Below are positions 11,800 through 26,039 of a stretch of DNA of 64,000 nt, in pieces (the stretch's first letter is position 1; each line of letters opens with the position of its first letter). Location: positions 1,862,244,988 through 1,862,308,987 of the forward strand of contig OY728128.1 in the NCBI GenBank assembly GCA_963277665.1, given 5' to 3'. The translations under genes were made by a program, and so were the position numbers. The notes under the pieces are model-generated. The model had not been told where the DNA came from and made no database searches. It saw only the letters and a list, made by a program, of their open reading frames with translations. The DNA comes from Viscum album. Taxonomy: Eukaryota > Streptophyta > Magnoliopsida > Santalales > Viscaceae.

Positions 11800-12400
11800 T
11801 TTTTAGTGTGGTTTATTTGTTAACATCCATTAAAATTATGGTGTCAACTAATATTCCATATTTAGATACAATGTTTATAATGGTAAAGACTTTTTGAGGA
11901 TAGTAATTTCACTTAATGAATTTCCCATATAGCACATTTTGCCCTAGAATCTCATGGATTATCCATAAGTGAAGATCATGTAAATTGTATACTTAAGAAA
12001 ATATCTATATTTAATTAATAAATCCACAAAAATAGTTGACAATAAAATCCTTGATTACACTATTAATAATATACAAAAATATATAGGGTTATATAGGTTT
12101 AAAAAGTGGAATTAATATGGACTCATAATTTCAATACCTTTCATGGATTGTTATCTTTGTTATATCATTTCTCATATTCAATAATCAATGATAAATACAA
12201 CCGAGAAAAATGATGTAGATGTATCAATACCCTTTATTTTGATCATGTGAATCATCAATTCACGTTTAAAGATTCTTTTTCTAAATAGATATGGAATGAA
12301 TTTTTTTATAATCATTGAATATTGCCCTATATCTGACCTTCTTCTTGAAAAATAAATTTTATTCCCTACACAATAAAACACATTGGAATATATAACCCTT
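11800..12400 (-). pseudogene. Chromovirus reverse transcriptase relic
   Basis: The minus strand reads TIFVDLLIKYRYF at about 12034-11996, the position of the FIDD-LIYS catalytic box; the second Asp is replaced by Leu. After one frame change it reads HLWIIHEILGQNVLYGKF, then NIVSKYGILVD, matching the thumb-side HLR-VL-LRE-LYAKF and GH-VSKEGI-VD phrases. Upstream, FFSVVFIIDYEYEK fits the FSKIDLRSGYHQ position. Several stops make it dead. Confidence 0.7.
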
Positions 12401-12816
12401 ATTAACTAAAATATTTGTTCCATTAAATTCCACTAATTATACTATATACATTATAAATATTATATTTTATATTACCTTTTCATTGAGGATAATATGAATA
12501 AATAATTCAACATCATGAACATGTGGTAGTTTAGGTAATTTCCCTGAGAATACATCAATATATTCTAGCACAATAAAATAATTTTATATTCTTATAATAT
12601 ATGTATTAATTTATTCATATAATAGAATAATTATATTGAGATGATCCGCTTGATGTTTTTCCAAATATGTTTTCGGTAATAATTTATCTACAATAAATAC
12701 ATGCGACTCTATAATGTCCTTAGAGTATTAATCTTCCTCTATAGAAAATAAATTCATAATGTATACATTGATACCCAATACATAGTATTGTTTACTTAAA
12801 ATTAAACCATTATTAT
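12401..12816. other. Unassigned AT-rich stretch
   Basis: It should hold the N-terminal part of the minus-strand chromovirus reverse transcriptase or the protease. I recognise no motif. Confidence 0.3.
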
Positions 12817-15800
12817 AACAACCATGTTTTCTACCACATTCCCAAAATTAAATTTAATTAATATATATGAATATATTTTATCATACGGGACCCACTAAGG
12901 ATTTAAACAGGAAACTCTTTTCTATGTAATAAAAATGATGATTCAATTTTAATTTCAGACATTTTTTATGAAAAAAATTATATTTGAAACATTACAACAA
13001 ACAAGAAAATATTGATTTTTTTATCCAAGTACTTTTAATGACATTATTTGGGTCTTCAACCTTTGGTGTGGTTATTGCATAATCCTTTCCTTGGTCCCTT
13101 AGCCTTATATTGTGTAATTTCTCTGATTTTTTAGGGAAATAATTTATTTAACATATCAACTACTTATAGTTGAATAATTATAAATTTGAATGTCTCAATT
13201 TATCTATTATTCATGAAATTAATTGAATTTTTCTCCGCATTTATAAAAAAACATCCATTACTTTTGAGAAATCCCTAAAAAATTTCTTCCTATAATTAAT
13301 CCTTTTTTGGAAGTCCACCCATCCTATTTTTTATTTTACAAAATTATTTAAATAGTTGTACCCAATCCACCCCTTCATCTCATGATTTTAATTTAAAATT
13401 AATTAATTGGATAAATATTCTTCTTATTAATGTAACTAGTCACAACATACTAGTATTAGTAAAATGTTTGAGAGACTAATATCTTTTACCGAATTGTCTT
13501 AAACCAATCATAGAATTGTTAAAGATGTTTTCTATGTTGTGTGAATAATCTATTTCATTTCGTGACTACCATTCCTAGTTAGATTCATACTTGATCATAT
13601 CATGATTCACTATTTTATTTAACCATTATAAAAATGTATTAATCTAGTTTTGTATTGAAATATGATATTATTATAACAAATTGAGAATATTAATAGACTA
13701 AATAATGTTGTTCATTTCAATATTAAAAAGGTATATTTTAAATTTTTGGTGATTTCATTGATGGTTGAGGTAATTCAGAGATCCCATAGTGATGCAGAGG
13801 TAAAATGGGACAAACTACAAAGAATCCTATGAATGCATGTCTAAATTTTTTAATGATCTATGAAATACATGAAACCAAATGGTATGAACTCTTGTGAACC
13901 TATCCATTTCCTCTTACTACACAAAATTCATGAAGGAACCCAATACTAATTTTTTAATTAATAGGCCCATCCAAACTAATTTGTCTAAAAAATGAATCTG
14001 CAGGTCAAAACATTGCCTCTATATTTTCTAAATATATACCTTTATAAAAAATATATGGCCACCAAATTTGACATGGAGATATAAAAAGTGTCAGAATTTT
14101 TTAATTTGTTTTAAAGTGATTGATGTTTGTCAGACTGGCCAAAACCATTGACTGGGAGGATTCTAAATATTATGTTTCCCAAGGACACCTCCCACTTTTC
14201 CTATAAATTGACACCTTTGGGAGCCCATTTGGATGATCGAACATGAGGCGTGGTGATTCTATTTTTTAGTTCCAAATGATTCTGCAAACCAACCATAGAC
14301 GTTCTAGAGTCTATGTGATGTGCTACTTCAACATATTCTTCATCCATGCCTCCCATGGATTTCAAAACCACTTGTGATCAACTGTGGAATTCTCATGATT
14401 CTCAAAAAATGACCATAAATTCCTCTTATTTTTCATTAAATCCATGATTTTAATTTCAATTTAATCTAATTATTCCTAAACAATTAAATTTTTAAATAAT
14501 AAATCCTTAATATATTTCCAGTCATGGTTTATATATTCTTCTTCATTTATATAGTTTTGAATCAATTACCACCATTGCACAACATATTATATTAAATTAT
14601 ATACATCATTAATAACCAAATCATTCTCTCTAAATACCAATAAAATTATTATATTTTCTTGGGACCTGATCCCCTACTCCACAACCAATGGATTTGTGAT
14701 CTCATTGAAGCTTCATGGTTTTTACCTCATCAAGAGTTGCAACATTGTTACATCCTGACGCGGAGTCAGAACCCTATACTCATAATCTATAGTGAATATT
14801 TGGTAAATATATTTCCATAATTTTCATATTGGTCACTTCTATTAAAATATAATCTAGAAATTTATCCCCTTTTTTATACACAGACTGGGATTTCATTTCT
14901 ATGAAAACAAGACACAGAAAACATAACCAATATTTTATGACGGTTTTATGGATATGGGAATGTATTTTAATGAAAAAAAATTAAAATTGATTTATATTTA
15001 TATGTAATTGTGATATCTCATTCAAAATATAATAAGATATTCATAGTAAGGATACATAATAACCTATCTCATTTGACAAAAATAAAATTTTAAAGGGATC
15101 CAAGAAAAAATAAAATAACATGATGGGATCCCTAATTTTCTATGAAGATTCTCAATGATTGATAAGGGATCCTAATATCCATTGGATCTCAATGGAAGGA
15201 TATTTGAGATGATACATCTATGGATAATCATTATTAAATATTCTTGAGTAATGAGGAATGGATATGTGGTTGTCTATTTTTAGAAAATTAGAGCAGTTTA
15301 TTTATTAATTTCTAAACATAACCCTTGGAAATACAGGTTGTATAAAAAGAAAAACCACTAGCTGACATGTGTCTTTAGATCATGATTTTGATATGTAAAC
15401 ATTAATTTTTATATTTTAATATTTTTCAACTATTTTTAATTATTTTATAATATATTGGACATAATAATGAATTGTTTCATTTAAAGATTCATTTTAAATC
15501 CATAATTTATATTTTTTACATAAAAAAACCATCTTATTGGAATATAAAATTATTATTATTTATTTAGAAAATAAATATTTATAAAAGAATATTTTTTTGA
15601 TTTATTTATATTAATCATAATATCATTTTATGGTCATCATGATGTCATAAAACTTATTTTTTACCCACATTATATTTTACTACATGCCAAAAAAATCTAT
15701 ATAATAAAATTTATAAAAAAAATCATCATTGGAAATCTTAAATGTGTTCTAATTACTTATGTATTAACTTTTAGAAAAATAATTTTATGAATTGAATAAA

Positions 15801-17349
15801 ATAGTTTTTAATTAAAACATGTGGAATATTTTAATACCACAAATTTGGTGCTAAAATTTAATAACATATTTTCATTTAAATTAATTATAATTTGTGTCAT
15901 ATATGTACATTTTTATCTCTATTAATTATTAAATATAATTTACTATGATTTATAATGAATATTTTCAATAGGTTTTAGAGATTTTTTATAGAACATGTCT
16001 ATATAACATTTATATTACAATTAAAATAGTCAAATTCTCTATGTTGAAATTCCAAATATCATATTACAACAACTATTTATATCATTTTAAAATCATAAAT
16101 TTATATTTTTCTATATTCAACACCAAGAAAATTCTATTTTTATTTCCTTTATTTCAAATAGAGATTTAACTCGTGAACATGTTTGTATGTTGGGGTATGA
16201 TCCACTAGAATAAAACATTATAGTGTTTACTATTCCTAATTTTCATTATTGTACATTCTATATCCGTTGAAATAAATATTAAAAAATATATTCTGCTTAT
16301 TTTTCATTATGTTATACCATTATAAGTAAGCAATAAAATATTACTTATGTAATATTTTTTATCATGAGGTGTTTTTTAATCTCTTGTATCACTCTTTCAA
16401 TGTGTACGTTTCTTAAGGTATTGTCATTTCCATAATTTATAAAAAATTATAACTACATTATAGAGATATATTATAGTTCATATTTTACATTAATGAATTA
16501 CCATGTTCTTACCCTCTACAGAGGTTATTTAAACATTTTAGGAATGATCACTAAATTTGTTTATTTTAATTCATATATATCTAATTATTTTTCTAAATTT
16601 CATTTCTTGTTAAATTCATATTAATGGAAAATGATCATTTAATAACTATTAAACATAAAAAATTCAAAAATCCATCTTTTTTATGGGGATTGATATGATA
16701 AACAATTTGGTTATGCTTCCAATTTATTATATCATTGGGTTTCTGGTATTCATATTCCTTATATATGATTTCCTTATGTTGAATACATATTAATGTATAC
16801 ATTATTTTGTTACATGTGGGACAAAGTTTATAAATTCCCTATAATGTACTGGGCAACATTTCCATCACATGAGATTACATGTATATTATATGTGGATTAA
16901 TCATAATATACTGTGTTATGTTTTCACCATGGTGATCCTTTACAAATACTAATGGTATAATGTTTTATGTTTTTAAGACTTTATTATGATATCATTTTCT
17001 TTATGTCCTCCTTGTTATTTAATCTATTCCATTCCTTTTATAACAATTTTTTATTCTTATGTACTCATATGTCTTTCTTTATGATTAAGTTTTTTCCTTT
17101 TTCAGATTTATATCCCATGAATTTGTGTGTGTTATACCATAGGGTTTAATATGTAGTAATAGGGGATCTAATGGACATAAAATCACACTACGGATATTTA
17201 TATAATGATATTGTCATTTATTTTTATACTTTTGTTTTAAGTAGCTAATATCCCCATGATGTCTGTCCTATATATTTCTGAATTTTTTATTATGGAACAT
17301 TATTTTAAAAATCAGGTAAGAATATATTCATGAGATTTGGGTTGTTATA
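12817..17349 (+). repeat. Probable further long LTR (element D)
   Basis: The 3' end is the best supported part: GGGTTGTTATA at 17339-17349 followed by TTGTATCAGAG, like the ...GGGTCTCTACA / TTGGTATCAGAG junction of element B. A TATAAATT at 14202 sits in a CACCTCCCACTTTTCC...GACACC context like the U3 promoters of A and B. The start is uncertain: TATAACAACCATG at about 12817 resembles a decayed TGTAACAACC. No matching second LTR was found. It may be a distant relative of the A/B family. Confidence 0.4.
14202..14209 (+). promoter_or_regulatory. Candidate TATA box of element D
   Basis: TATAAATT lies after CACCTCCCACTTTTCC and before GACACC, the same arrangement as the TATA blocks of the A/B LTRs. 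Confidence 0.35.
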
Positions 17350-17352
17350 GAT

Positions 17353-17362
17353 TGTATCAGAG
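17353..17362 (+). other. Decayed primer-binding site of element D
   Basis: TGTATCAGAG differs from TGGTATCAGAG by one missing or changed G. A GTGAGAAAACATAAG stretch about 30 bases on resembles the GATACGAAAACATTAG that follows the site in element A. Confidence 0.5.
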
Positions 17363-20316
17363 TAATGAATACTTATTTTTAGGGATTATGTGAGAAAACA
17401 TAAGAATACATAGACAATTAATAAGATATATTTATATCACTACATTTATAAGTTTGGATATACATGATAATTAATAGTTATTAATTGTTAGTTTATAGTT
17501 TTCCCTTTAATGTATTCATATTAATTTGAGTATTCTCATCCTTAAAATTACTATTGTGTTAGTAAATTATATGAACTAAAAAAATATATAAATGTATTAT
17601 TATTAAATTTTAATGAACATCAAACCACTTATTTTGTTATAGTTCTATGAATTCTTTCATATGTTGTAATTTTTGTAGAAATATTCAAACTCCAATCAAT
17701 ATATGAATGTTTTTTTATTAATGGATACAACAAAAGGTGGACTTGTTTTATCTCATGTATATAATAGTACACATGTTTGAAAATTTTAAAGGGATCTCTC
17801 ATAAAACCTTCTTATACATTAGATAGTGGAATTCAATGAAATACTATGCATAGATTCACTATATTTATATTAATAAAACATTAATGTTTTTGATAGGGAA
17901 GTAAATTTTAATATCCCAAATCATCCTAATACTCTAAAAAAGTTCTAGGAAAATGATTAATTTCCTTTGGAAAATGTTTCTCAATAATGGATAGTATTTT
18001 CTTTTGAGAAATATTATCTTGAAAAAAGTATTCATAAAAAGGAGTGAATCCTCAATGAATACATGTACATTGTAACAATAAAGATTAATGTTTTCTAGGA
18101 AAAGCTATAGAGTGTAAAACATGGTTGTTAGGTTGAGTTCTAGGTTGAACATACACCATGATATCTTCATATATTCCATAGTCCCTACAAAGTACAATAT
18201 ATTGAACTATAATAACTAAATAATCTACTACCATAAAATATGGAAATGGCTTTGATACCCCGATGTGCTTCTCTATTGGTTGTGTCACCCCTATTCGTAA
18301 AAAAGAACAATGGTTTAATGTGTATTTTCTTATATAATCATCATCTCTAAAATATCATAAGAAAGAAATTGTGTGCCATGATAAACCCTTATGTTTTCAA
18401 GGAATATAATGTTTATGTTCAGTGTATATTTTCTTCATTGATTCAGATTTTTGTGGTGTGGTTTATAATCATAGAGCCACTAGAATCCAACTAACTAGAT
18501 CATGATGTTTGATGAATCCAAAAGTAAATTTAGGTTTCAAAATCAATCTGATAGCTAATATAGTGTCACAATATTCAACGTATCATTGTTGGAAAGCCTA
18601 TTTTCCCTCACTAGTAAGCTGTTGAATCCCTCAAACTTCCAGTTATTTCTCATATACCCTGCACATTAAGTAGACGACCTATATTTTACACTAACATGAA
18701 TTTTTGGTATATCTCTTTCCTAGTTCAACTATAAATCATTTATATTTGACCAAATATATCTACTTTGATGGAATTTGATATCTCATTACTATATATTTAG
18801 TGTTTTATGTGTGGATTAATGTGTTCTATCCCAAATGATTGGATTTTTCTATTCTATAAAAAAGAACCCTTTACCTTGATATGAGTGACATATTAAAGAT
18901 TTGTTTTCCCACATATACATATTCTATTGTGATCTAATTTAGAAATACATTTTTATTGAAATGTTAACCTCAAATCTATATAATTTTAATCCCTCCTTTC
19001 AATGGATCTGAATCTACCATTGAAAGAATATATCATTCTGTAATCGAATCTATCTCTAGGACTATGTTATGTTACCCTTATTAAAACATGATTATGTAAT
19101 CCTAGTTCACATTAATAATTATTTTTTCTAGGAATCATTCGAATGGGGTAGTGGATCCATGATGAAATTTGTTAAATAACATTGAAAATGTTATGGTGTG
19201 AATTATTTACCACTTATATTTTTTTGAATTATTGGTATGTTTCCTTGTTTATCATTATACACATAATATCCACTTTAATATGATATCATTTTGATTTTTA
19301 TATAGTTTAGTTGTGTGGTCTTGAGAGCCACAAATTGTGTGTTATTATTGTTACTCTATATGTCATTCCATGTTTTACCTGAAATCTTTCCCTATGGATA
19401 TTTGTGTCCAGTATAATAGTAATTGTTTGAATGATATGATAAGTTATCCACTAGAGGTAGAGAAAATTGTAGTGTGATATGAGATTCTGACAATAATCAA
19501 ACTTGTAGATATGGATGGTATATAATAGTTGTGATTAATAAACCAAGTTAGAGGGTTTGTAATGATATCCTTACAACAAAGAAGGGGATATATAATGTGG
19601 TATAAAGTCTATATGGTATAACCCAATAGATGAATGGGAATGATGACCATGTGGAATAACCAAAGGATGGACCATGGGTGAGATATGCTTGTGGACCAAT
19701 GTTATGTATAAACATCTATAGAGTATTCCAAACATTTTATGGTATTTTATATATTATTCTTATGAAACCATATTCTTTAAATAATGATATTTTAAATATT
19801 TTTTTAATTTGGGATTGATATTTTAATTCTATGAATTATGTTAAAAAATATTGTTATCTTGAGCAAAATTTATAAATTCACTCTCCATTTTTTATTTAAT
19901 TTTAGTTATTGAATAAAATATTTTTAGTCCTTGAGTGTTTTAGAGATAAATTTTATTTTTGAATATCTTTTATGAAATTTATATCATAATTTTAATCATT
20001 TCCCATTACATTTTTAATTTTTTATTAATTTCATTTTAATTTTAAATTTTTATTGTTTTAATTTTCTCTTAGTGAAATTTTATTTAATCTATTTTTTATT
20101 TTCTCTAGTATATTTTCAATTTTTTATTTTAATATAATATATAATAGTTTAATTTTATAATTTTACTTATTTTATTATATTTTAAATAGTCAATGTTTTT
20201 TCCTTTTTCTGTATTTTTCTTTTTATTTTTTATTTCATAAATTATTTTATTTTACTTATTTCCCACAAGCAGCAAATAAAAATGTAAATACATATGATTA
20301 TATATGGGGATTCACA
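17363..20316 (+). other. Unassigned; ends in presumed Athila-like LTR
   Basis: There is no readable protein. The last ~500 bases (19790-20280) are strongly T-rich on this strand, like 36300-36720, and both lead into the same PBS-like block, so this part is probably the R/U5 end of an Athila-like LTR. A TATAAAAAAG at about 18856 could be its promoter. The border between element D interior and this LTR was not found. Confidence 0.35.
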
Positions 20317-20333
20317 GAGCCAATTTTCCAAAC
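20317..20333 (+). other. Athila-type PBS-like site, copy 1
   Basis: GAGCCAATTTTCCAAAC follows a T-rich LTR-end-like tract. It is what a tRNA-Asp-type GGCGCCGTTGCCGGGG site could become after G-to-A decay, but with an inserted base and some other changes. The same block is at 36766. This is an inference. Confidence 0.3.
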
Positions 20334-21250
20334 CCATTGAATCAATAGATTTTTTTCACATCACTTGTCGAGGAATTTTTTGATGGTTCCCATATATCAA
20401 AATTTATTAGAAGGAATAAATGTATTTTCTTCCCAAGATGATCTCCATATTGATTTATTAACATGGACAAATTAAATAGTTGAATAAATTTTTAATACCC
20501 AACATTCCAAATTGGGTTAATCAATGTAATATAATTATCAATAGTAAATTGACATATCCCTTAAACCTGGAAAATGAATACCATTTATCAAATTTTATCC
20601 ATCATCCAATTTATAAAAAATAGTAGACGTTTATGCTAACTACTAATAAGAACCCAACTTTGGATTTGATTGAGAAGATGATGAGTCTTCCAAAATTTGA
20701 ACAATGGGACAACAGTGTGAAGAAGGATCAACTAAGGCAGGGTGTTGATAAATTTGAAAAGAAGAATAAGATTCATATTGAATGGAAAAACCCATGGATG
20801 AAAATCAAGGGATATTATGAGTGAAATTTAAATGTGATTGAATCTCCAAAATGGGACTATGTTGATGTTTCCAAGATATGAAAATCTAGAAATTGATCAG
20901 AATTTGATACTAAATAATGGATCATCTGTTTTAGGTGAGGGTGAAATTGAATGGAACTGAACTGATTCTTTATAAACCCATATTTTAATTCTTAATGATG
21001 ATTCAAAATGAAAAAAAACCATCCATGGGGTTCATTGTTAAATTGTATTGAAAATGAATATGGATCTAAGATAATCCTGATGATGATGTCAAGTTGGGAT
21101 GACTAAATTATAAAGACTAAAGGTGAACTGGGTTGGAGTTATGTTTCAAAAAATATTAATGTTGGAAAACTAAAATGTGTCAATGAAATTTCATTGAAGT
21201 TGTTTGGATTCAATCTTACCAACATCCAAGATTTTCTGATTCTTATATGT
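20334..21250 (+). repeat. Athila-like leader region, copy 1
   Basis: It aligns in order with 36786-37640. Anchors are ATATATCAAA, GATTTATT, GAAATTGACATATCC or its GTAAATTGACATATCC form (20545 against 36966), an AACCCATGGATGA / AACCATGGGTGA block (20791 against 37216) and CCATCCATGGGGTT (21020 against 37448). Spacings agree within about 30 bp over 700 bp. Confidence 0.5.
20633..20824 (+). CDS. Short lysine-rich ORF in Athila-like leader
   Basis: A 63-codon frame with many charged residues (Lys/Asp/Glu), beginning MLTTNKNPTLDLIEKMMSLP. It resembles no domain I know. It lies about 300 bases after the PBS-like site, where gag would start, and a degraded homologous stretch is at 37060-37270, so it may be the N-terminus of an old gag. 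It may also be chance. Confidence 0.25.
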   Translation: MLTTNKNPTLDLIEKMMSLPKFEQWDNSVKKDQLRQGVDKFEKKNKIHIEWKNPWMKIKGYYE

Positions 21251-24200
21251 TTCATACATACTGCTTTGTGTAACTCTTATCTAAATTCAAGGAGCCCTAA
21301 AATTCCAAAAACATGTGAAATAAGATTTTTAGTTTGATGTTTTGTTGTCTTAGGATGATCTAGAAATAGTAATGGAAAATCATTCAGAGACAGAAGGTGA
21401 ATTAGGGATGATATTTTTTCATTATAATCTTATAATAATTTTATTATATATTTTTTAAAGATGATATGAGTTTTTGAAAAACATCCCCACCACTATTCTA
21501 TATTTGTCATATAATGATGATCAACAATTTTTTTATTATTAAGAAACCTAATTTAGTTTACCGTGTTGGTATTATTTATGCGTTAGTTTCTAGGGGGAGA
21601 AAATATTTTCATCAACTTGGGTGATGGTTTGAATTAATAGCTCTTGAAAATTATGACATGTTAAAATTATGACAATATAATTAAAGAATAATATATTTTA
21701 AGATAACAAATAATTTTACTAATAAATAATTTTTTTATGAATATTTTAATTCTCATGTATAGGTGAGGCAGCTTTCTGATGATTTATTTTAAATGTTGCA
21801 GGGACTATGACTGCAGGAAAAATAAATAGTTCTTTCATATGACTTTCATGCAATAGAGTTTGAGGCAGGAGATTTTAAATTGGTGGTAAACAAAAATAAG
21901 TTATCTGGGAATTATAGAAGATAATGTTAATACTAAAAAACAATGAAAATTTTAGTGGATGAATTAGAATATAATTCTAAAATATTATTAGGGAATATCA
22001 AGTTGTTGATTCAATATACTTCTTTGATGAAAATGGAGTGAGATGATTCCATCGGCACCATGATCATGTTTGGACACATTCTTTTCAGTTCATAACTTTT
22101 ATTTTTAAATGGTGATTTATTTAAAAGATTAAAACTCACAAACCATTTACTATAAATTCATTCAAAATATATATTTTTATAAAATTATGTAGAATTATAA
22201 TGAATATCTTTTTAATCAATTAGTTTATATCTTTCACCTATCTTGAATTGTTCGTAAGTCAAATTAGAGAGTGTTAATTGATAACCATAGCCAATTAATT
22301 CATAATAATTTATATATTGATATATTCAATAACTATATAATTCTCCAGTCATTGATCATGATTTATGATTATAGTGGGTGTTGACTGTGTGTTTGTACTT
22401 TGGGATTGTTGAGTGCATTATCCACCACTTATTGAAATTATAATGATAGGTAATATTTTAATTTTTAATAATTATTTTTTAATCCCAATGATATGTATTT
22501 ATTTTGATTATAACTCATGTATTGAGGGGGTTATCTTCATGAATATTATTTTCATAAACGGTGAATAAATAAAATGGGAGATCTACCAATTTTGGGAATT
22601 TCCATTATTCAATCATTTAAACTGCCCTTATTCGGTGTATACCAATACATAGAGACATTGTTTATTGTTTATTTTTCTATTCACATCTTTTATAGTTTAG
22701 ATAACATGGAATGGTTTCATTATTGTCCTTGGGATTCCATTAAAATTTTTAAAAACACATAAAATAATAAAAATAATTATAGAGAAAATCCTAAATGGAA
22801 TTTTTTATGAGACCACAAGGTGTATAGGTATACTGATGTATTTTAAGGGTAAAATGAGATCAGGATTAATGTTACTATCATAATATTGATTCCATAATTG
22901 TATCAATTCATATAGATAATTCTGAGGAGTTTATAATATATATATATAATAACATTATATTTTCTTTCCAATAAAAAAAATCAAACCAGAATTTGATTTA
23001 TACCCATAACATTTATGATCTATAATTAGAAAACACTTATCATTTGAGATCAAAAAAAAGTTTAAAATATGAAACGTAAAAACAATTGAATATGAAAATA
23101 TAAAAAATCAGATACATCAAAAAAGGAACCACTATATATAAATTTCATAATAATATAACACATTAAAAATTTATTAAAATAGATGAACAAATAACACTAA
23201 TGGTTCTCACTAATAATGAATATAAAAACCAAAAATATTGCTTTACCTACAATGAGATAACCATGGGATTTATGTTTATATCATGAGTATTCACCACTAA
23301 CCAAAATTTCATGTTTCACAAAGTGAAGATCCAAAAAAATATATTTTATGTGTTTCAAATGATGTTCATCAACATAATACCATCAGTGGTTAGTGTGGAC
23401 CAGATAAAGACAAGGACCATTCTGTTTCTTCATAATGGGGTAACTAAGGTGTGTTTTTACTACTCCCAGTATAAATATATATGTATATTTCTACAAATGA
23501 AAAATATTTTCATAAAACAATACTAACCTCTTGGACTACCTCACTTTTTAATGACATGTGTTGGATTATATAGTTTTAATGGGAGAATTTTCATGGATAC
23601 TGGGAGTGTTTTATGATGTAGTGTTCTTTCATTACTCACAAAATGATTTATAATCATCTTCTAATGAAATATTATTAAAACTATTATGTCTTAATGTTTA
23701 ATAAGATGATAAATGATGTTTCATGTGGAGCATTAGTAGTTAAATCTCCCATTGATGCTAGAAATTTCATTTTGAATTTGACCCAAAATCAAATTTTCTT
23801 ACTAAGGGTTTATTTCATATTAAACATTACAGGAATGTAGTTTCTTATAATTTTGTAAATATTAATATTTTATTTTAGTTGGGTGGTAACAAAAATATGT
23901 TTAAACATATGTTACTGAACTCTGTCTCATCACAAATTCAACTTGAACCAAAATAATCAATCCAGAGGCACTATGTAAATTTATTATCTTTTGATCATTT
24001 AAATTATGAACTAAAAAAATATTTAGATAATAAAATATATAATATAATGTGATTTTTCCAATAATTCCTTTCCATAATAACCCAAAATCTATTTATTAAC
24101 AAGAATTGTAAATCGATGCATTTTTAATGAAACTATAATATCAATCAAAGCTCTAATCTCTAACAAAAAAATGGTTTTAGTAATTATGATAAAAAACATG

Positions 24201-26039
24201 TATTTAAAGTACCAAAACTCTAATTAATATACAATGAAAATTTAGGATCAATTTTATAATCAAAATATTGTCAATTTTATAACATTTTAGTTTCTATATA
24301 ATAAAACATAGAAAAATCATAAAATAATTTACTCACACCATGAAGGGATGGAAATGAAAAACCTGAAATCTATAAATAAACTAGTTATCTTATAGAATAA
24401 AATAACTTAATAGCTTAAATGAAATTGAAATTAGCATTTTGACTAGTCCAAGATGTTGTAGTTTTCGATGAAAAGTTGAAGTGACCCTGAGAATAAGATT
24501 CAGTGTTAGTGTCATGATTCTGAGAAGTTGAACTACTTTTCAAAACCTACATGAATATATTAAAGAAAGAGAACCGACACATTGTAGCCCCACTATTGAA
24601 GAAAAATAAAAAATCGAATGAAAAAATCACTAAACCATCTACTAAATCTGTTCACAATACTTTTGAACTTTTTATTGAACCTTTTACCCACAAACATCTA
24701 GAATATGAAAAATAAAAAAAATAAACAAAAAAATATTGAAAACATTTATAGGAAATTTTGAAATTTAATGGGCTCTTAAAAATTGATGATGAAATTTAAA
24801 TATAATTTGAATGTTTATAGGGAACCACATACTTAACCATTATGCACTAAAAATTACAAAAAACAAATTTAAACCTATATGGAAAAAATAAGTTATTGAA
24901 TCTTTTTGGAAAATCAAGGTAAACATCCCTTTGATAGATACAGTAAAATATATACCAATATATGATAAATTTGTAATTGAATCTTTTGGTCAAAAAAATA
25001 TTAGTACAGGTGAGAGGGTTTTCATAGAGAAGAATGTGACCTTCATAATTATGCATAATCATCATATTAATTACAAATATCCAGATACATTTATAACCCC
25101 TTGTGTAATAATATAACATGAAAATCAAGTTGTTGGGTTATATTTTGGTTATTCAATAAGTATTATGCCTTCTTATATTTTTTACCCCTAAATGTTTGGG
25201 TGATTAAAAAATCTTGTTTTTCAATCTAACTAGATAATAATAGTATAAATAAGCCTACTAGAGTCATCAATGCAGTTTTAGTAAGTGTAAATTATTTATT
25301 TCACCTAATTATTTTAATGTATTAGGGAATGAGGATGGTATATTTAGTCTACATTTTCTATTAATTTTTGGAATAAAATTTTTTAGTAATAATAATGGAT
25401 CAAATAATGTTCTTAAATAAAAAATTTCATTGGATTTTTCATGTTATATTTATATTTTTCTCATTTCAGAATACATAAAACGCATTATAAAAAACCATTA
25501 TAAATAAAAAATATAATTTTTTAATCTTATTTTTATATGAATGTTTCCTAAATATGTCAAAAATAAAATACCAAAAAATTATTCAAAAAACGAAACATTT
25601 TCATCTAAGGAAGGATTTATAACTCAAAATATTAAATCATGTTGTTATGAATCAAAATCCAAATATGATTTTAAAAAAACCACATTGTTTATCTAAAAAA
25701 CTATTAATAATATATTTATAGGGTAACATAAAGTACATGAACTTGAATATGAATATTCTTTTAAAGATGATAGAAATTCACTACTGGAGAGAAAGATTAC
25801 TATTACAATATAGTTGTGTGAAACTGTTATTCTAGGGGAGAATGTAAAAGATATGATAGAATTAAATGGACCCTATAAAACCTATTTTAAATAATTCCAT
25901 ATTACCCATGAACATAATACCTCTCCCGAAATTTTATAATAATCCTATATGGGGGAGAAATAAAAATTTAATGTGTTAATTATATGTGGTTTTTCAATTT
26001 TATAATAAAAAAAGTTATATCTACATAGGGTGAATGACA
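21251..26039 (+). other. Presumed gag-protease interval of Athila-like element
   Basis: This lies between the leader and the reverse transcriptase, so gag and protease are expected. Only one hint was seen: RIFMDTGSV at 23584-23610, with a DTGS aspartic-protease-like motif at 23596-23607, followed at once by stops. Short open frames at 22574, 23311 and 24931 show no domain. At nearly 4.8 kb it is longer than usual for the family, so further insertions are likely. Confidence 0.35.

Larger units (their letters stand above)
9806..12400 (-). pseudogene. pol: Chromovirus (Ty3/gypsy, Tekay-like) pol relic
   Basis: Read on the minus strand this carries, in order, reverse transcriptase (12400-11800), an unreadable RNase H interval (about 11800-10720), integrase core (10715-10430) and integrase C-terminal region (10420-9830). 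All are degraded by stops and frameshifts. The protein order and phrasing fit a chromovirus. The chromodomain expected after the C-terminal region is missing because the sequence passes into the right LTR of element A at about 9805. That suggests element A inserted into this older element. Confidence 0.75.

Noticed and set aside
17353..20316. Element D interior with its own gag
   Set aside because: No zinc knuckle, capsid or protease motif could be read in any frame.
22935..22952. TATATATA runs (also 10905 and 49765) as regulatory elements
   Set aside because: Short simple repeats expected at this AT content; no conserved context.
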